From NCBI GenBank assembly GCA_009777715.1, contig WRLH01000009.1, positions 1 through 64,000 of the forward strand: DNA of 64,000 bases, written 5' to 3'. This document shows positions 1 to 8,810 of the stretch, one piece after another. Both the position numbers and the translations under genes were made by a program. The stretch comes from Lachnospiraceae bacterium. GTDB lineage: Bacteria; Bacillota; Clostridia; Lachnospirales; Lachnospiraceae. The notes beneath the pieces are model-generated. The model ran no database searches. It had not been told where the DNA came from and saw nothing but the letters and a program-made list of their open reading frames with translations. Position 1 is the stretch's first letter. Every line of letters begins with the position of its first letter.

Positions 1-99
1 AGCAAATATGAAATTCTTATTTGTCCCGTTTTATGTTTATGAAAAATATTTTGTAAGATAAATGCAATTCGAGAGTCTTATAGGCGAGGAGGTGAAAAA

Positions 100-594
100 G
101 TGACCGAGTTTGAACAGATATATAAGGCATATTTTAGCGATGTCTTTTTGTTCTTGATGAAACTATCCGGCAATGAAAGCGTAGCGGAAGAAATCACAAG
201 CGAAACATTTTTCAAAGCTATGCGCTCCGTTGACAAGTTTCGCGGCGACTGCGATATTCGCGTTTGGCTGTGCCAGATTGCTAAAAACAGCTACTACTCT
301 TTTTTGAAAAAGCAAAGCAATCTTGCGGATTTAGACAGTCTTGACGAATTAGCTATTCACCAACAAGCGGATAATGTTGAGGAAAAACTAATTGCCAAAG
401 ACCAAGCAATGCAAGTACACGCCCATATACATGATTTGGCTGAACCTTACAAAGAAGTGTTAATGCTTCGAGTATTCGGGGAATTGAATTTTAGTCAAAT
501 CGGACAGATTTTTGGTAAAACCGAAAATTGGGCTTGCGTCACTTATCACCGGGCACGAAACAAAATTAAGGAAAAAATGGAGGGCAGACAATGA
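100..594 (+). CDS. ECF-type RNA polymerase sigma factor
   Basis: A 164-residue sigma-70 family protein of the extracytoplasmic-function type, which directs RNA polymerase to a small stress regulon. Region 2 is near residues 5-75 (an FxxxxRSVDKFRG-like stretch followed by VWLCQIAKN) and region 4 near 105-160 (LRVFGELNFSQIGQIFGKTENW, a helix-turn-helix of the sigma-70 r4 type). The start is GTG, chosen because an AGGAGGTG ribosome-binding site lies 6 bases upstream. The stop overlaps the ATG of the next gene by four bases, so sigma and anti-sigma are translationally coupled. The target regulon cannot be read from this window. Confidence 0.93.
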   Translation: MTEFEQIYKAYFSDVFLFLMKLSGNESVAEEITSETFFKAMRSVDKFRGDCDIRVWLCQIAKNSYYSFLKKQSNLADLDSLDELAIHQQADNVEEKLIAKDQAMQVHAHIHDLAEPYKEVLMLRVFGELNFSQIGQIFGKTENWACVTYHRARNKIKEKMEGRQ

Positions 595-1508
595 AAAACG
601 AGTGCAAAATCATACAAGACATTTTACCCTTGTATGTTGAGGATGTGGCAAGTGATGAAACTAAAGCATTTGTCGATGAACACCTTGCGGACTGCGAGGA
701 TTGCCGGAATATGCTCTACTGCATGAAGCAACCGCCGGAAATGTCCATAGGGCTGAGTGCCGCGCCTTTGATTCATTTGAAAAAAAAGCTGCTGAAAAAA
801 CGGATAGCGACCGTTTTGTTCACGGCTGCCGTTGTCCTGACCATCGCCATTACGGTGTTTGCGTTTCTGACTTCGCCGCAGTATGTGCCTTATTCGAGCG
901 ATGTGCTGACCTTATTCGATGAAGGCGGAATTGTGCTATGCACTTTTGACGACCAAGTTACGGGGTTCTACGTCAACCATTATATAAGCGAAGATGGAGC
1001 AACGGGCGTATTTAGCATAACCGCATGGAATACGATTTGGGATTTGCATTTCGTGAAGCAGAGCAAACAGAGCGTCGCTATCGTGTTGTCTGATGGAAGG
1101 CAATCATTCAAGCAAGCGGCAATATACTATCAAAACAACGACGGGACGGAGGATGTCTTGCTATTTGGTTCAGACCCGCATGGCTCGAACGGCATTATAA
1201 CATTGCCCCGCCTTGTGTTAGGGTATTATTTAGTAGCGGCGGTATTGGCCTGTTTAGCCCTGTCGGCATCACTTATGATCTTCTCAAAAAAGCAAAGAGT
1301 AAAAATATGGATAGAAAGAATCTTGCTCTATCCAATTTCGTACATTCTTAGCCATTTCCTCGTAATGTGTGTTCAAGGGCTTTTCACGGTAACGTATTCC
1401 ACAGAGCGGAATTTCTTGTTGATTTTGCTTGTTTCAACTATAGTTTATCTTGCCTGCCTATCTGGAACGCATCTATATCGGGCAAGAAAAGAAGGTAAAA
1501 GTGAATGA
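591..1508 (+). CDS. zinc-finger anti-sigma factor, membrane-bound
   Basis: A 305-residue partner of the upstream ECF sigma factor. The N-terminus (about residues 5-45) is a zf-HC2-type anti-sigma zinc finger with the H-x3-C-x2-C spacing (HLADCEDCRN). A first membrane helix lies around residues 70-95, an extracytoplasmic domain of about 110 residues follows, and three more hydrophobic helices occupy roughly 205-295. This fits a protein that holds the sigma factor at the membrane and releases it on an envelope signal. The four-base ATGA overlap with the sigma gene supports the pairing. The extracytoplasmic domain has no family I recognise. Confidence 0.88.
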   Translation: MKNECKIIQDILPLYVEDVASDETKAFVDEHLADCEDCRNMLYCMKQPPEMSIGLSAAPLIHLKKKLLKKRIATVLFTAAVVLTIAITVFAFLTSPQYVPYSSDVLTLFDEGGIVLCTFDDQVTGFYVNHYISEDGATGVFSITAWNTIWDLHFVKQSKQSVAIVLSDGRQSFKQAAIYYQNNDGTEDVLLFGSDPHGSNGIITLPRLVLGYYLVAAVLACLALSASLMIFSKKQRVKIWIERILLYPISYILSHFLVMCVQGLFTVTYSTERNFLLILLVSTIVYLACLSGTHLYRARKEGKSE

Positions 1509-1581
1509 TAAGGGGAATGTTTATGAGGTTGTCATGAAGATATATGGTTCGAAATGGGAAAATCTACTAGAGAAAAAGTGA
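1501..1581 (+). CDS. possible 26-residue small protein
   Basis: A short open frame begins with GTG and overlaps the last 8 bases of the anti-sigma gene in another frame. It encodes 26 residues ending WENLLEKK and then stops. An AAGAAGG-like ribosome-binding site sits just upstream of the GTG. The composition (charged, amphipathic, one Trp) is protein-like, and the position makes it a possible third gene of the sigma operon or the remnant of a longer one. Nothing identifies a function. Without homologues it may be chance. Confidence 0.25.
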   Translation: MNDKGNVYEVVMKIYGSKWENLLEKK

Positions 1582-1614
1582 CAGAATTTCGAAAAAAGAC
1601 ATAAGCCGATGTAA

Positions 1615-1656
1615 GATATATAGAAGTATACATAAAACGATATACTTCTATATATC
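1615..1656. terminator. bidirectional hairpin between convergent operons
   Basis: A perfect 16-bp inverted repeat (GATATATAGAAGTATA at 1615-1630 and its complement at 1641-1656) with a 10-base loop lies between the 3' ends of the sigma operon and the pfl operon. The flanks are only moderately T-rich, so termination strength is uncertain, but the position suits a shared terminator. The rest of 1582-1750 is AT-rich with no other feature seen. Confidence 0.6.
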
Positions 1657-1750
1657 CTTTGTCGTTTAAAGTAACTGTAAATTCCTATATATTAATACAT
1701 GGGTTAAATATTACTTTAATTTGCATTAACAATTACTTAAGTAATGCTCA

Positions 1751-2005
1751 CTACAGCACACTCAACTCATCATGGAAAGTGCGGGAAATTACGTCTGCTT
1801 GCTGCTCAGGAGTCAGTTTAATAAAATTGACGGCGTAACCGGAAATGCGGATTGTGAGCTGGGGGTATTTTTCCGGATGCTCCTTGGCATCAATAAGGGT
1901 ATCGCGGTTTAAAACATTAACGTTTAGGTGATGGCCGCCTTTATCGGCATAGGCATCCAATAATGAGACCAGATTATCCACTTGGGCATTACTTACGTTT
2001 GACAT
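1751..2005 (-). CDS. autonomous glycyl-radical subunit of split pyruvate formate-lyase
   Basis: An 84-residue protein that is the C-terminal glycyl-radical domain of PFL as a separate polypeptide. It carries the HLNVNVLNR strand (26-34), EKYPQLTIR (45-53) and the radical loop RISGYAVNF, with the radical glycine at residue 56. The adjacent 680-residue PFL lacks exactly this region, so the two should assemble into one active enzyme, as the E. coli GrcA (YfiD) spare part does for damaged PFL. A clear AAGGAG ribosome-binding site precedes the ATG, which argues against a sequencing frameshift. It is the last gene of a three-gene operon. The radical would be installed by a PFL activase, which is not next to it here. 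Confidence 0.9.
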   Translation of the reverse strand: MSNVSNAQVDNLVSLLDAYADKGGHHLNVNVLNRDTLIDAKEHPEKYPQLTIRISGYAVNFIKLTPEQQADVISRTFHDELSVL

Positions 2006-2023
2006 AGTTTTCTCCTTTTTGGT

Positions 2024-2221
2024 TTAGATTTCCAGCATCGTTGGGATGCTGCACGCCAGGGGCGTGCTTGAGCAATCTGCACACCCCTTTGTTTTAACAT
2101 TCTTAAATTCATCAAGTTCTTCATTTATTTCGATGTTGACATGGCCGACTCCGCCGGAAAAGCCCTTGTCAAGCATTCTGACGATATCGTCAACCATTGC
2201 CGTATCTATTTCATTATTCAT
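2024..2221 (-). CDS. Cys-tailed paralogue of the glycyl-radical domain N-half
   Basis: A 65-residue protein between the PFL large subunit and the glycyl-radical subunit. Residues about 8-31 align without gaps to the start of the 84-residue neighbour ([10 protein letters not shown] against [10 protein letters not shown], then GHVNIEI against HHLNVNV). The second half, where the radical loop should be, is replaced by a short tail with three cysteines ([12 protein letters not shown]). It therefore has no radical glycine. Its ATG lies inside the last codons of the PFL gene (8-base overlap), indicating coupled translation. A structural, sensory or metal-binding role is inference; a decaying duplicate is the alternative. 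Confidence 0.7.
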   Translation of the reverse strand: MNNEIDTAMVDDIVRMLDKGFSGGVGHVNIEINEELDEFKNVKTKGCADCSSTPLACSIPTMLEI

Positions 2222-4256
2222 GTTTTAAGTCCATTTCTAAATCACCAGCAAAAATGACATCATCTTTGCCCAACGCTCCGGGAATGACGGTAAAGGTATT
2301 TGAGATACCGTCCATTGAATCTTTGTACGGAAGCTTTGAAACAGAGGTAAGTGACGCAATCGCCCCTTTCGTATCACGGCCGTGCATTGGGTTTGCACCC
2401 GGTGCAAACGGCTGGCCAGCTTTACGGCCGTCCGGGGTATTTCCGGTTGCTTTGCCGTAAACTACGTTTGAAGTAATCGTCAGAACTGACATCGTCGGGA
2501 AACCGTTACGGTAAGTGTGATGTCTTCTGATCATCGTCATGAATTGCTTAACCAAATCATGGGCGATACTGTCAACGCGGTCATCATCATTACCAAATTT
2601 TGGAAAATCACCAGTCGTTTCAAAGTCGATAATTAAACCGTCTTCATCGCGAATCGGCACGACCTTTGCGTATTTAATCGCTGATAATGAATCGGCTACG
2701 ACCGACAGCCCTGCTATGCCTGTTGCAAAATAACGCAGGACATCACGGTCATGTAATGCCATCTGGGCTCTTTCATAGCAGTATTTGTCGTGCATATAGT
2801 GAATGATGTTTAGGGTATTGACATACACATCAGCCAGCCATTCCATCATATCGGTAAAAAGCACCATGACTTGGTCATAATCAAGAACATCGCCTTCATA
2901 TTTGCGATAGCGCGGGCCGACCTGCTTACGGCTCTTTTCATCGATTCCGCCGTTTAAGGCATATAATAAGCATTTACCCAAGTTCGCCCTTGCCCCAAAG
3001 AACTGCATTTCTTTGCCGACACGCATGGCCGAAACACAACAGGCGATTGCATAATCGTCACCGTGGGTAACGCGCATTAGGTCGTCATTTTCATACTGGA
3101 TCGAAGAAGTAAGGATTGACATCTTGGCACAGTATTTTTTGAAATTGTCAGGCAGCCTTGTTGACCAGAGGACGGTCATGTTGGGTTCGGGGGCAGCACC
3201 AAGGTTTGTCAAGGTGTGGAGGAAGCGGAAAGTTGACCGCGTCACCATGTGGCGGCCGTCAATGCCAACTCCGGCAAGCGATTCTGTTACCCAGACTGGA
3301 TCGCCAGAAAAAAGGCTGTTGTATTCCGGGGTGCGGGCAAATTTGATAAGGCGGAGCTTCATAATGAAGTGATCGAAAAATTCTTGGATCTGCTCTTCGG
3401 TATAAGTTCCGTTCTTTAAGTCGCGTTCCGCATAAATATCAAGGAAAGTCGAAATCCGGCCGAGGCTCATTGCCGCGCCGTTTTGCTCTTTTACTGCTGA
3501 CAGATATCCAAAATAAGTAAACTGGATTGCTTCTTTTATATTGGCAGCTGGCTGTGAAATGTCAATTCCGTAAGAAGCGGCCATTTGCTTCATATGGTTA
3601 AGCGCGACAATTTGCTCGCTTATTTCCTCACGCAAGCGGATTACGTCATCAGTCATAATGCGGCCAGTCGAGTTCTTCTGCTCTTGTTTGTCTTCAATCA
3701 GGCGGTCGATTCCATAAAGGGCAATGCGGCGGTAGTCGCCGATAATCCGGCCGCGTCCATAAGCGTCAGGAAGCCCGGTAATAACGTGCGAAGAACGGCA
3801 AGCGCGGATATCGTCATTGTAAGCGTCAAAGCAACCGGCATTATGGGTTTTGCGATGGGTTGAGAAAAATTCACTGATGGCGTGGTCAACCTCGTAACCA
3901 TTATCCGAACAAGCTTTTTCTGCCATCCTGATTCCGCCGTAGGGCTGCATGGAACGCTTAAAAGGTTTATCCGTTTGGAAGCCAACAATGGTTTCCTTGG
4001 CTTTGTCAAGGTAACCCGGCCCATGTGAGACAATTGTTGAAGGTATTTGCGTATCCATATCAAGGACTCCGCCAGCTTCGCGTTCCTGCTTGCTTAGCGA
4101 AAGAACCTGCTCCCATAAGTCAAGCGTATCCTTGGTTGGACCGGCCATGAATGTATCATCGCCATCGTAGGGTTTGTAATTCTTCTGGATAAAGTCGCGG
4201 ACGTTTATTTCACCGACCCATTTTCCGCCTAGAAAATCCTGCCATTGTGGTTTCAT
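2214..4256 (-). CDS. pflB: pyruvate formate-lyase large subunit lacking its glycyl-radical domain
   Basis: A 680-residue formate C-acetyltransferase that converts pyruvate and CoA to acetyl-CoA and formate in anaerobic fermentation. The fold runs from the N-terminal WQDFLGGKW through the adjacent active-site cysteines (IACCVSAM, Cys406-Cys407) to [14 protein letters not shown]. It ends where a usual 740-760 residue PFL continues into the radical domain. That domain is supplied by the 84-residue gene two positions downstream. An AAGGAGG ribosome-binding site precedes the ATG. Divisions into core plus radical subunit are, as I recall, present in some other Firmicutes; the intervening Cys-tailed gene is what I do not recall. 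Confidence 0.95.
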   Translation of the reverse strand: MKPQWQDFLGGKWVGEINVRDFIQKNYKPYDGDDTFMAGPTKDTLDLWEQVLSLSKQEREAGGVLDMDTQIPSTIVSHGPGYLDKAKETIVGFQTDKPFKRSMQPYGGIRMAEKACSDNGYEVDHAISEFFSTHRKTHNAGCFDAYNDDIRACRSSHVITGLPDAYGRGRIIGDYRRIALYGIDRLIEDKQEQKNSTGRIMTDDVIRLREEISEQIVALNHMKQMAASYGIDISQPAANIKEAIQFTYFGYLSAVKEQNGAAMSLGRISTFLDIYAERDLKNGTYTEEQIQEFFDHFIMKLRLIKFARTPEYNSLFSGDPVWVTESLAGVGIDGRHMVTRSTFRFLHTLTNLGAAPEPNMTVLWSTRLPDNFKKYCAKMSILTSSIQYENDDLMRVTHGDDYAIACCVSAMRVGKEMQFFGARANLGKCLLYALNGGIDEKSRKQVGPRYRKYEGDVLDYDQVMVLFTDMMEWLADVYVNTLNIIHYMHDKYCYERAQMALHDRDVLRYFATGIAGLSVVADSLSAIKYAKVVPIRDEDGLIIDFETTGDFPKFGNDDDRVDSIAHDLVKQFMTMIRRHHTYRNGFPTMSVLTITSNVVYGKATGNTPDGRKAGQPFAPGANPMHGRDTKGAIASLTSVSKLPYKDSMDGISNTFTVIPGALGKDDVIFAGDLEMDLKHE

Positions 4257-4305
4257 AGTATGCCTCCTTAGAATTTTATATGAAAATTAATAGATTCTGT
4301 GTGTT

Positions 4306-4342
4306 CTCTTTTATTATAAGTTAAATGGGGCATTAGGGTCAA
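4306..4342 (-). promoter_or_regulatory. sigma-A promoter of the pfl operon
   Basis: On the minus strand TTGACC (4342-4337) and a perfect TATAAT (4318-4313) are separated by 18 bases. The likely start is near 4306, about 50 bases before the pfl ATG. No other good promoter lies between this gene and the upstream terminator. Confidence 0.7.
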
Positions 4343-4351
4343 GTAAACTAA

Positions 4352-4369
4352 TGTACTTTTTCGAGTACA
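4352..4369. promoter_or_regulatory. palindromic operator candidate upstream of pfl promoter
   Basis: The inverted repeat TGTACT-N6-AGTACA sits about 10 bases upstream of the -35 box of the pfl promoter, the usual place for an activator or redox regulator to bind. It does not match the Rex or FNR consensus as I know them. Identity of the regulator is unknown. Confidence 0.4.
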
Positions 4370-4419
4370 AAGTGAGGGCGGGAAAATGTGTGGTGGGGCT
4401 TTGGGCAAAACTTAAAAAT

Positions 4420-4446
4420 AAAGGCGCAGGGTGAGGCTGCGCCTTT
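4420..4446 (-). terminator. rho-independent terminator of the NTPase gene
   Basis: The stem AAAGGCGCAG / CTGCGCCTTT has a 7-base loop and, read on the minus strand, is followed by a T-rich tail (TTTATTTTTAAG). It lies 12 bases after the stop of the large NTPase gene and insulates it from the pfl promoter. Confidence 0.85.
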
Positions 4447-4457
4447 GCTTAAATAAC

Positions 4458-7082
4458 TCATATACTAAGAGTTCTTCTTTTTCTTCTGTCCTCTGCCAAT
4501 TGAACCAATGTTTTTTCTCCAGGAAATTCCTCAATAAATTTTTTATTATACACCTGTAACATCTTTTGGATTGTATTTACCATACGTTCTGCTTCCGCGC
4601 GATCAATCCCACAAATATCATTTCTTTCTAAATGAATGAGGAAATTGTCGAGATAGAGATACTGGCTGGCTAAAATGCGATGAATATGGCTTTTGCCATC
4701 TTCTTTCTTATTATACCGCCATCTATCTTTTATATTGTCAAGATCCTTTTCAGTTAGTTTAATTTGCTCTATGCAACTTTTAGAAGACTTATATATTTTA
4801 CTCAATAACTTATTCAGATTATTATTATTTCTAACAGATAAAAGAGGGTATGATTCTCTATCTTCTTCGATTTCTGATTCTTTCACATATCGAGCCGAAA
4901 AATATTCGAAATCAGGCATACACATTGCGAAAGTGCGACCGGCCGGATTAAGCTTTACTTTTACTTTTTCAGCTTTTTCAAACTTTTCTGGGGTCATTTT
5001 CTTTTTATTTTCAAAATCCTTGCAGATATAGTCACGAATATTTTCATGCTTTTCAAATATATTTCCTCCTGGCACTTCAATATGCAGAGTACCAGTCCAT
5101 AAAGTATCTTTGCCCAAAAAAAGATTTAAGTGCCACAGAATTTCTGAAAAAACTTCTGACTCCGAAATGGGAATGGATAAATCTTCCATTAACTTGATTG
5201 CGCTTATATATTCGAAATCATCTATGTCTTTTCTTTTATTTTTTTTAGATTTGTGTATATTGATTATTTTATTTTCTTCACTAATATTTGAGAGATATGT
5301 TAAGATTCTTCTTGTATATGAGCAAGAAGCTTTATCATTATGCATTGCATTAATATCCTCAAATCCGAATGTTTTGCTTTGCTCATCTATGTATCTGAAT
5401 AATAACCCAATAATAAATCTTCTTAAAAGATAAGTATTTATGCCCCCTTTGTCACCAATGAGGGCGGAGTTCTTATTACACATCATATTAAAGAATCCAA
5501 TTGGGTTATACCAATTATCGCCATACTCTATATCCTTTAGATCAGGATCTTCATAGAATCCTAAAAATCCTTTGACAAATCGCAATGCGATATGCCTTAT
5601 TGAATTGTTATAGAAATTGTGAGCAAAATTGCAAAGACACCAAGGTTCTTTGGTTTTGTCCTTTAGTATATGTTGAAAGGCATATACCCCATCGCTTATT
5701 GCATATGTACCAGGAGTATCTTGTTCGATTATTTTTATTTTTTCAATTAGCTCTAACAAAGAAAAATAGTTCTTAGGGTCACCTGGATCCAGGAGCTTAG
5801 TGAAATAACAAATTTTTTTGTTTAATATCTCTTCACTATCAAACCATTCTGATATTTCGACATATTCCATATAATTTTTGTCATCATCTTGTAAATCGCT
5901 AGAGATAATTCCCAAAGTACATTCACGCATTGATAACATTATGGCGGCTGGAATATTCAAGGTTTTTTCTTCAAAATTATCGCTTTTAACTATGTTTTGC
6001 AGATGAAGCTGAAACGCCTTGGCACTCTCATTCATTAATTCTAGAATAATTTTAATAATAGATTCATCCACGCCAAACATAAGTTCTTCATGCTCGACAT
6101 TTTTATACATTACTCTTTCAATATTATCTATTAACAGAACAAATTTTCTTTGTCGTTTTTGACTTTCAGTAATAGAAAGACAGAAAAATAACCTAAATAA
6201 TAAGTCAGTCAAATACCTTAAAGACCTTTTTCTTTCACTGACATAAATTTCCCCATTTTTATCTGTTCCTATCTTATTCTTAATATACTCAGCTAATCTT
6301 AGCGATATTTCTGCAACTGTTCTGCACTCTAAATGACAGTTGCTAAGTTCCTCAAAAAATTTTTCGTTATCTGAATCGTCGCCACCATAATATTTCTTAT
6401 AAGTTACAACAATACTTTCAATCTTCTTAACTAGTTTATCAAAAGATGGTTTCTTATATTCCCACCCATTGCTCAAATCATAAGTATGCTCGCATAAGCA
6501 ATTACTTATATTTTCAACTAATATCAGCTCTAGTGCATCCAGCGCACAGAATGGATGTCTATCGATTATGTAATCATCATTTTTCAAGAATTTAATATTA
6601 TTATGAGGCATTTCTTCAAAATCAGAATGAAAACAATGAAGATATGGAATATCATCTATGCCTTCACGCGTGTCTATTTCAGCTTTATTAATAAGCTTAT
6701 GCACATAATTAGTTTTTCCGCTCCCTAAAGATCCAGTAATAATATACAAAGTTCTTGATAATGCACTATTCTTTTTATCACCCACAAAGCTTTTTTCAAA
6801 TTCTTTGAGATTCCTTTTGCATCTTCGTATATAATTAACACTATATTTTAATGTCTCTTTTTCATCACTTGCACTTTCTCTAATTCTGTTAATAAAGTTT
6901 GGCACCATGAAAAAGGGTTCTGAATATACCTCTTTTAGATATGTCATTTTCCACTCATTGTGACTTTGCCCAGCAAATTCAAATAGTTCTTGTAATGACT
7001 CATAAGCATTTTGTCCCTCCATATTAAATGGCGAGGCCGTCATTAAATCAGATATAGTTTTTGAATTGATTTCTCTTGTCAT
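4458..7082 (-). CDS. orphan large P-loop NTPase, function unknown
   Basis: An 874-residue protein I do not recognise beyond its P-loop. A Walker A motif (GSLGSGKT, 117-124) and a Walker B-like strand (FVLLIDNIE, about 314-322) mark an AAA/KAP/STAND-type ATPase core, and MLSMRECT further on may be a sensor/arginine motif. The remaining 450 residues are charged and helical with no recognised domain or membrane segment. The ATG at 7082 is chosen over an upstream TTG because AAAGGAG precedes it at good spacing. The gene is visibly AT-richer than the metabolic genes around it, is monocistronic with its own terminator and borders decayed genes, which suggests horizontal acquisition. A defence role is possible but unproven. 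Confidence 0.75.
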   Translation of the reverse strand: MTREINSKTISDLMTASPFNMEGQNAYESLQELFEFAGQSHNEWKMTYLKEVYSEPFFMVPNFINRIRESASDEKETLKYSVNYIRRCKRNLKEFEKSFVGDKKNSALSRTLYIITGSLGSGKTNYVHKLINKAEIDTREGIDDIPYLHCFHSDFEEMPHNNIKFLKNDDYIIDRHPFCALDALELILVENISNCLCEHTYDLSNGWEYKKPSFDKLVKKIESIVVTYKKYYGGDDSDNEKFFEELSNCHLECRTVAEISLRLAEYIKNKIGTDKNGEIYVSERKRSLRYLTDLLFRLFFCLSITESQKRQRKFVLLIDNIERVMYKNVEHEELMFGVDESIIKIILELMNESAKAFQLHLQNIVKSDNFEEKTLNIPAAIMLSMRECTLGIISSDLQDDDKNYMEYVEISEWFDSEEILNKKICYFTKLLDPGDPKNYFSLLELIEKIKIIEQDTPGTYAISDGVYAFQHILKDKTKEPWCLCNFAHNFYNNSIRHIALRFVKGFLGFYEDPDLKDIEYGDNWYNPIGFFNMMCNKNSALIGDKGGINTYLLRRFIIGLLFRYIDEQSKTFGFEDINAMHNDKASCSYTRRILTYLSNISEENKIINIHKSKKNKRKDIDDFEYISAIKLMEDLSIPISESEVFSEILWHLNLFLGKDTLWTGTLHIEVPGGNIFEKHENIRDYICKDFENKKKMTPEKFEKAEKVKVKLNPAGRTFAMCMPDFEYFSARYVKESEIEEDRESYPLLSVRNNNNLNKLLSKIYKSSKSCIEQIKLTEKDLDNIKDRWRYNKKEDGKSHIHRILASQYLYLDNFLIHLERNDICGIDRAEAERMVNTIQKMLQVYNKKFIEEFPGEKTLVQLAEDRRKRRTLSI

Positions 7083-7311
7083 TAGTTTCTCCTTTTTCAA
7101 TTATCTTTTGTAAAAGCAGTTGCCTTATTAGCTTATCACACCCCTAACACCTTGTGTGAAAAATGTCCTAAAATGCAGAAATTTGACTTGAATGGGTGAT
7201 TTTCATTCGTAACCCTTCAAGAATTATACATTTCGTCTCTTTATTATGCTGTCAGTCTATGAATTATGAGCCTACCAGAATTTAATAACGATATGATTTA
7301 GGTCCTGCAAA

Positions 7312-7449
7312 CTAATTCTTTTTCATTTCTTCTAAAAACCCAAAATCAAGATGACAAAGCAGGTGAAGAATGCCTTTGGTAATGTGCAGACGTGTTTGAA
7401 TGTGCTTTAAATTACCCGTTATCAGATAAGCGTTGACAGCTTTCGCAGT
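7312..7449 (-). pseudogene. start-less open fragment, unrecognised
   Basis: Downstream of the DUF1016 remnant a minus-strand frame is open for about 45 codons between two stops. It reads as protein-like sequence (AVNAYLITGN ... FLEEMKKN) but has no ATG, GTG or TTG in a usable place. It could be the tail of a deleted gene. I cannot name the family. The rest of 7083-7472 shows nothing else I can support. Confidence 0.3.
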
Positions 7450-7472
7450 ATTTTAAAAATAAGTAAACGTTT

Positions 7473-8543
7473 CTATTCTTCCGAATCATCTTTCGTCTCG
7501 TAAAAATACTCAATATCCCGCTTAACTTCGCCACTTGGCAACATCTTACGCCGCTCCAAACGCTCCTGTGCTTCCTCAAAGATTTCTTTTATTTTCTTCT
7601 CAAAGACAACTTTTGGCGGCATTGCAGTCCAGTATTCGGCAACAGCAATACCCTCTTTGTCAAGCTCCATAAGTTCAATTTGGTCACGACACGCTTCGGT
7701 GCAAAGAATTAAACCGATAGGCGGGTTTTCACCCTCCTGACGCTCAAAGCGGTTAAGCCATTTCAAATAGAACCTCATCTGCCCCGAATAAGACGGCTTA
7801 AACTCTCCTATTTTTAGTTCAACTGCAACAAGTCGTTTGAGTATTCGGTGATAAAACAGCAAATCAAGTGTAAAATCCGCCCCATCCATAGTCATTCGTT
7901 TTTGGCGTTTGACAAATGTAAACCCATGACCGAATTCAAGAATAAATGCTTCTAAATCCACAAGAATAGCTTTCTCTAAGTCGGCTTCAAGATAATTTTC
8001 TTTTAAACCGAGAACGTCAAGCAAATATGGGTCTTTGAACATATTTAAAGGAACAGCTGACGTTTTAGAGAGCTGAGTATCAGCAATTTCCTTGCGTTCA
8101 AAGGCTTTACGTGATATTTGGTTTCGCAACTCACGAACGCTCAGTAATCTTGAAGAAGCATCTTTGGCGTAATACATAAACGCTTCATCAGTTTTAAGTG
8201 GCAATAAAGCAATAAAATGCGACCAACTTAATTGTGAAGCCAATTCAGTTATCGTTTCAATATCGGGAAAACGATTAGCGAATTTGACCATTCTCGTAAT
8301 GTTTGAATACTCGAAGCAGCTTCCGTGCTCTGCTTGTAATTCTTGTGACAATGTCACAAGAATTTGCTTTCCATACTCCGAGCGTTGCCCCTCAAGCAAA
8401 ACAGATCCGATATATTTTCCGATTTCCCAAAACATCAAGATGATTTCTTGATTAGCTTTAGATTGAGCGCGGAACTTTCTGTTTTGAATAATCGAAGAAA
8501 CACGCCTAAATACAGCCGATTCATCGATCTGGCTTTTTTTGCT
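7473..8543 (-). pseudogene. DUF1016 / YhcG-type PDDEXK nuclease, 5'-truncated
   Basis: The frame encodes a YhcG-like protein: an N-terminal winged-helix region (MFWEIGKYIG ... SWSHFIALL) and a C-terminal PD-(D/E)XK nuclease domain with the core FTLDLLFYHR and VAVELKIGEF. The open frame runs back to 8543 and codes for family-like sequence (FRRVSSIIQNRKFRAQ), yet it contains no ATG, GTG or TTG until TTG/ATG at 8438/8435, which would remove the first helix. An in-frame stop lies just upstream of 8543. I therefore read it as a gene that has lost its 5' end; translation from the internal TTG/ATG, giving about 320 residues, cannot be excluded. Such proteins often accompany restriction systems, but none is present here. 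Confidence 0.7.
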
Positions 8544-8578
8544 TTACAAACTCCGGCTTATTCGGCGTACAATCTAAG

Positions 8579-8700
8579 TTATAGCAATGAAAGTTTCATT
8601 TCAGTAATATGTGCGGATGGTTTTGATTCAGTAAATCCAAGTTTTCTATATAGTGGCTTTCCACATTCAGTCGCAGAAAGATCAATATAAGATAAATCTT
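8579..8700 (-). pseudogene. C-terminal remnant of a GNAT acetyltransferase
   Basis: The minus strand encodes a typical GNAT tail: IDLSATECGKPLYRKLGF, then TEMKLSLL and a stop at 8579-8581. The acetyl-CoA-binding first half is missing; the frame further upstream does not look like the family and reaches a stop near 8765 with no start codon. Together with the truncated DUF1016 gene immediately downstream it marks a deletion scar. Confidence 0.65.
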
Positions 8701-8751
8701 GTTGCCAAGTGGCATTCAGAGAATTGGAAGCGATAACGGCAAATAATACAC

Positions 8752-8780
8752 TTGAAAATGTGATTATTTTGTCTTATAAT
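8752..8780 (+). promoter_or_regulatory. sigma-A promoter for the 85-residue gene and pectin operon
   Basis: TTGAAA (8752-8757) and TATAAT (8775-8780) are 17 bases apart, 30 bases before the ATG of the 85-residue gene. As no terminator is evident between that gene and the GH127 gene, it may drive the whole plus-strand operon. Confidence 0.65.
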
Positions 8781-8810
8781 TTATTATAATAATTAAAGAA
8801 AGGAGCGATT

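Noticed and set aside
1751..4256. Split PFL as a sequencing frameshift
   Set aside because: The pieces have separate starts and ribosome-binding sites, and an unrelated 65-residue frame lies between them; no single-base change joins them.
8364..8690. Plus-strand 108-residue gene
   Set aside because: It is antisense to the DUF1016 and GNAT remnants, which have clear family motifs on the minus strand.
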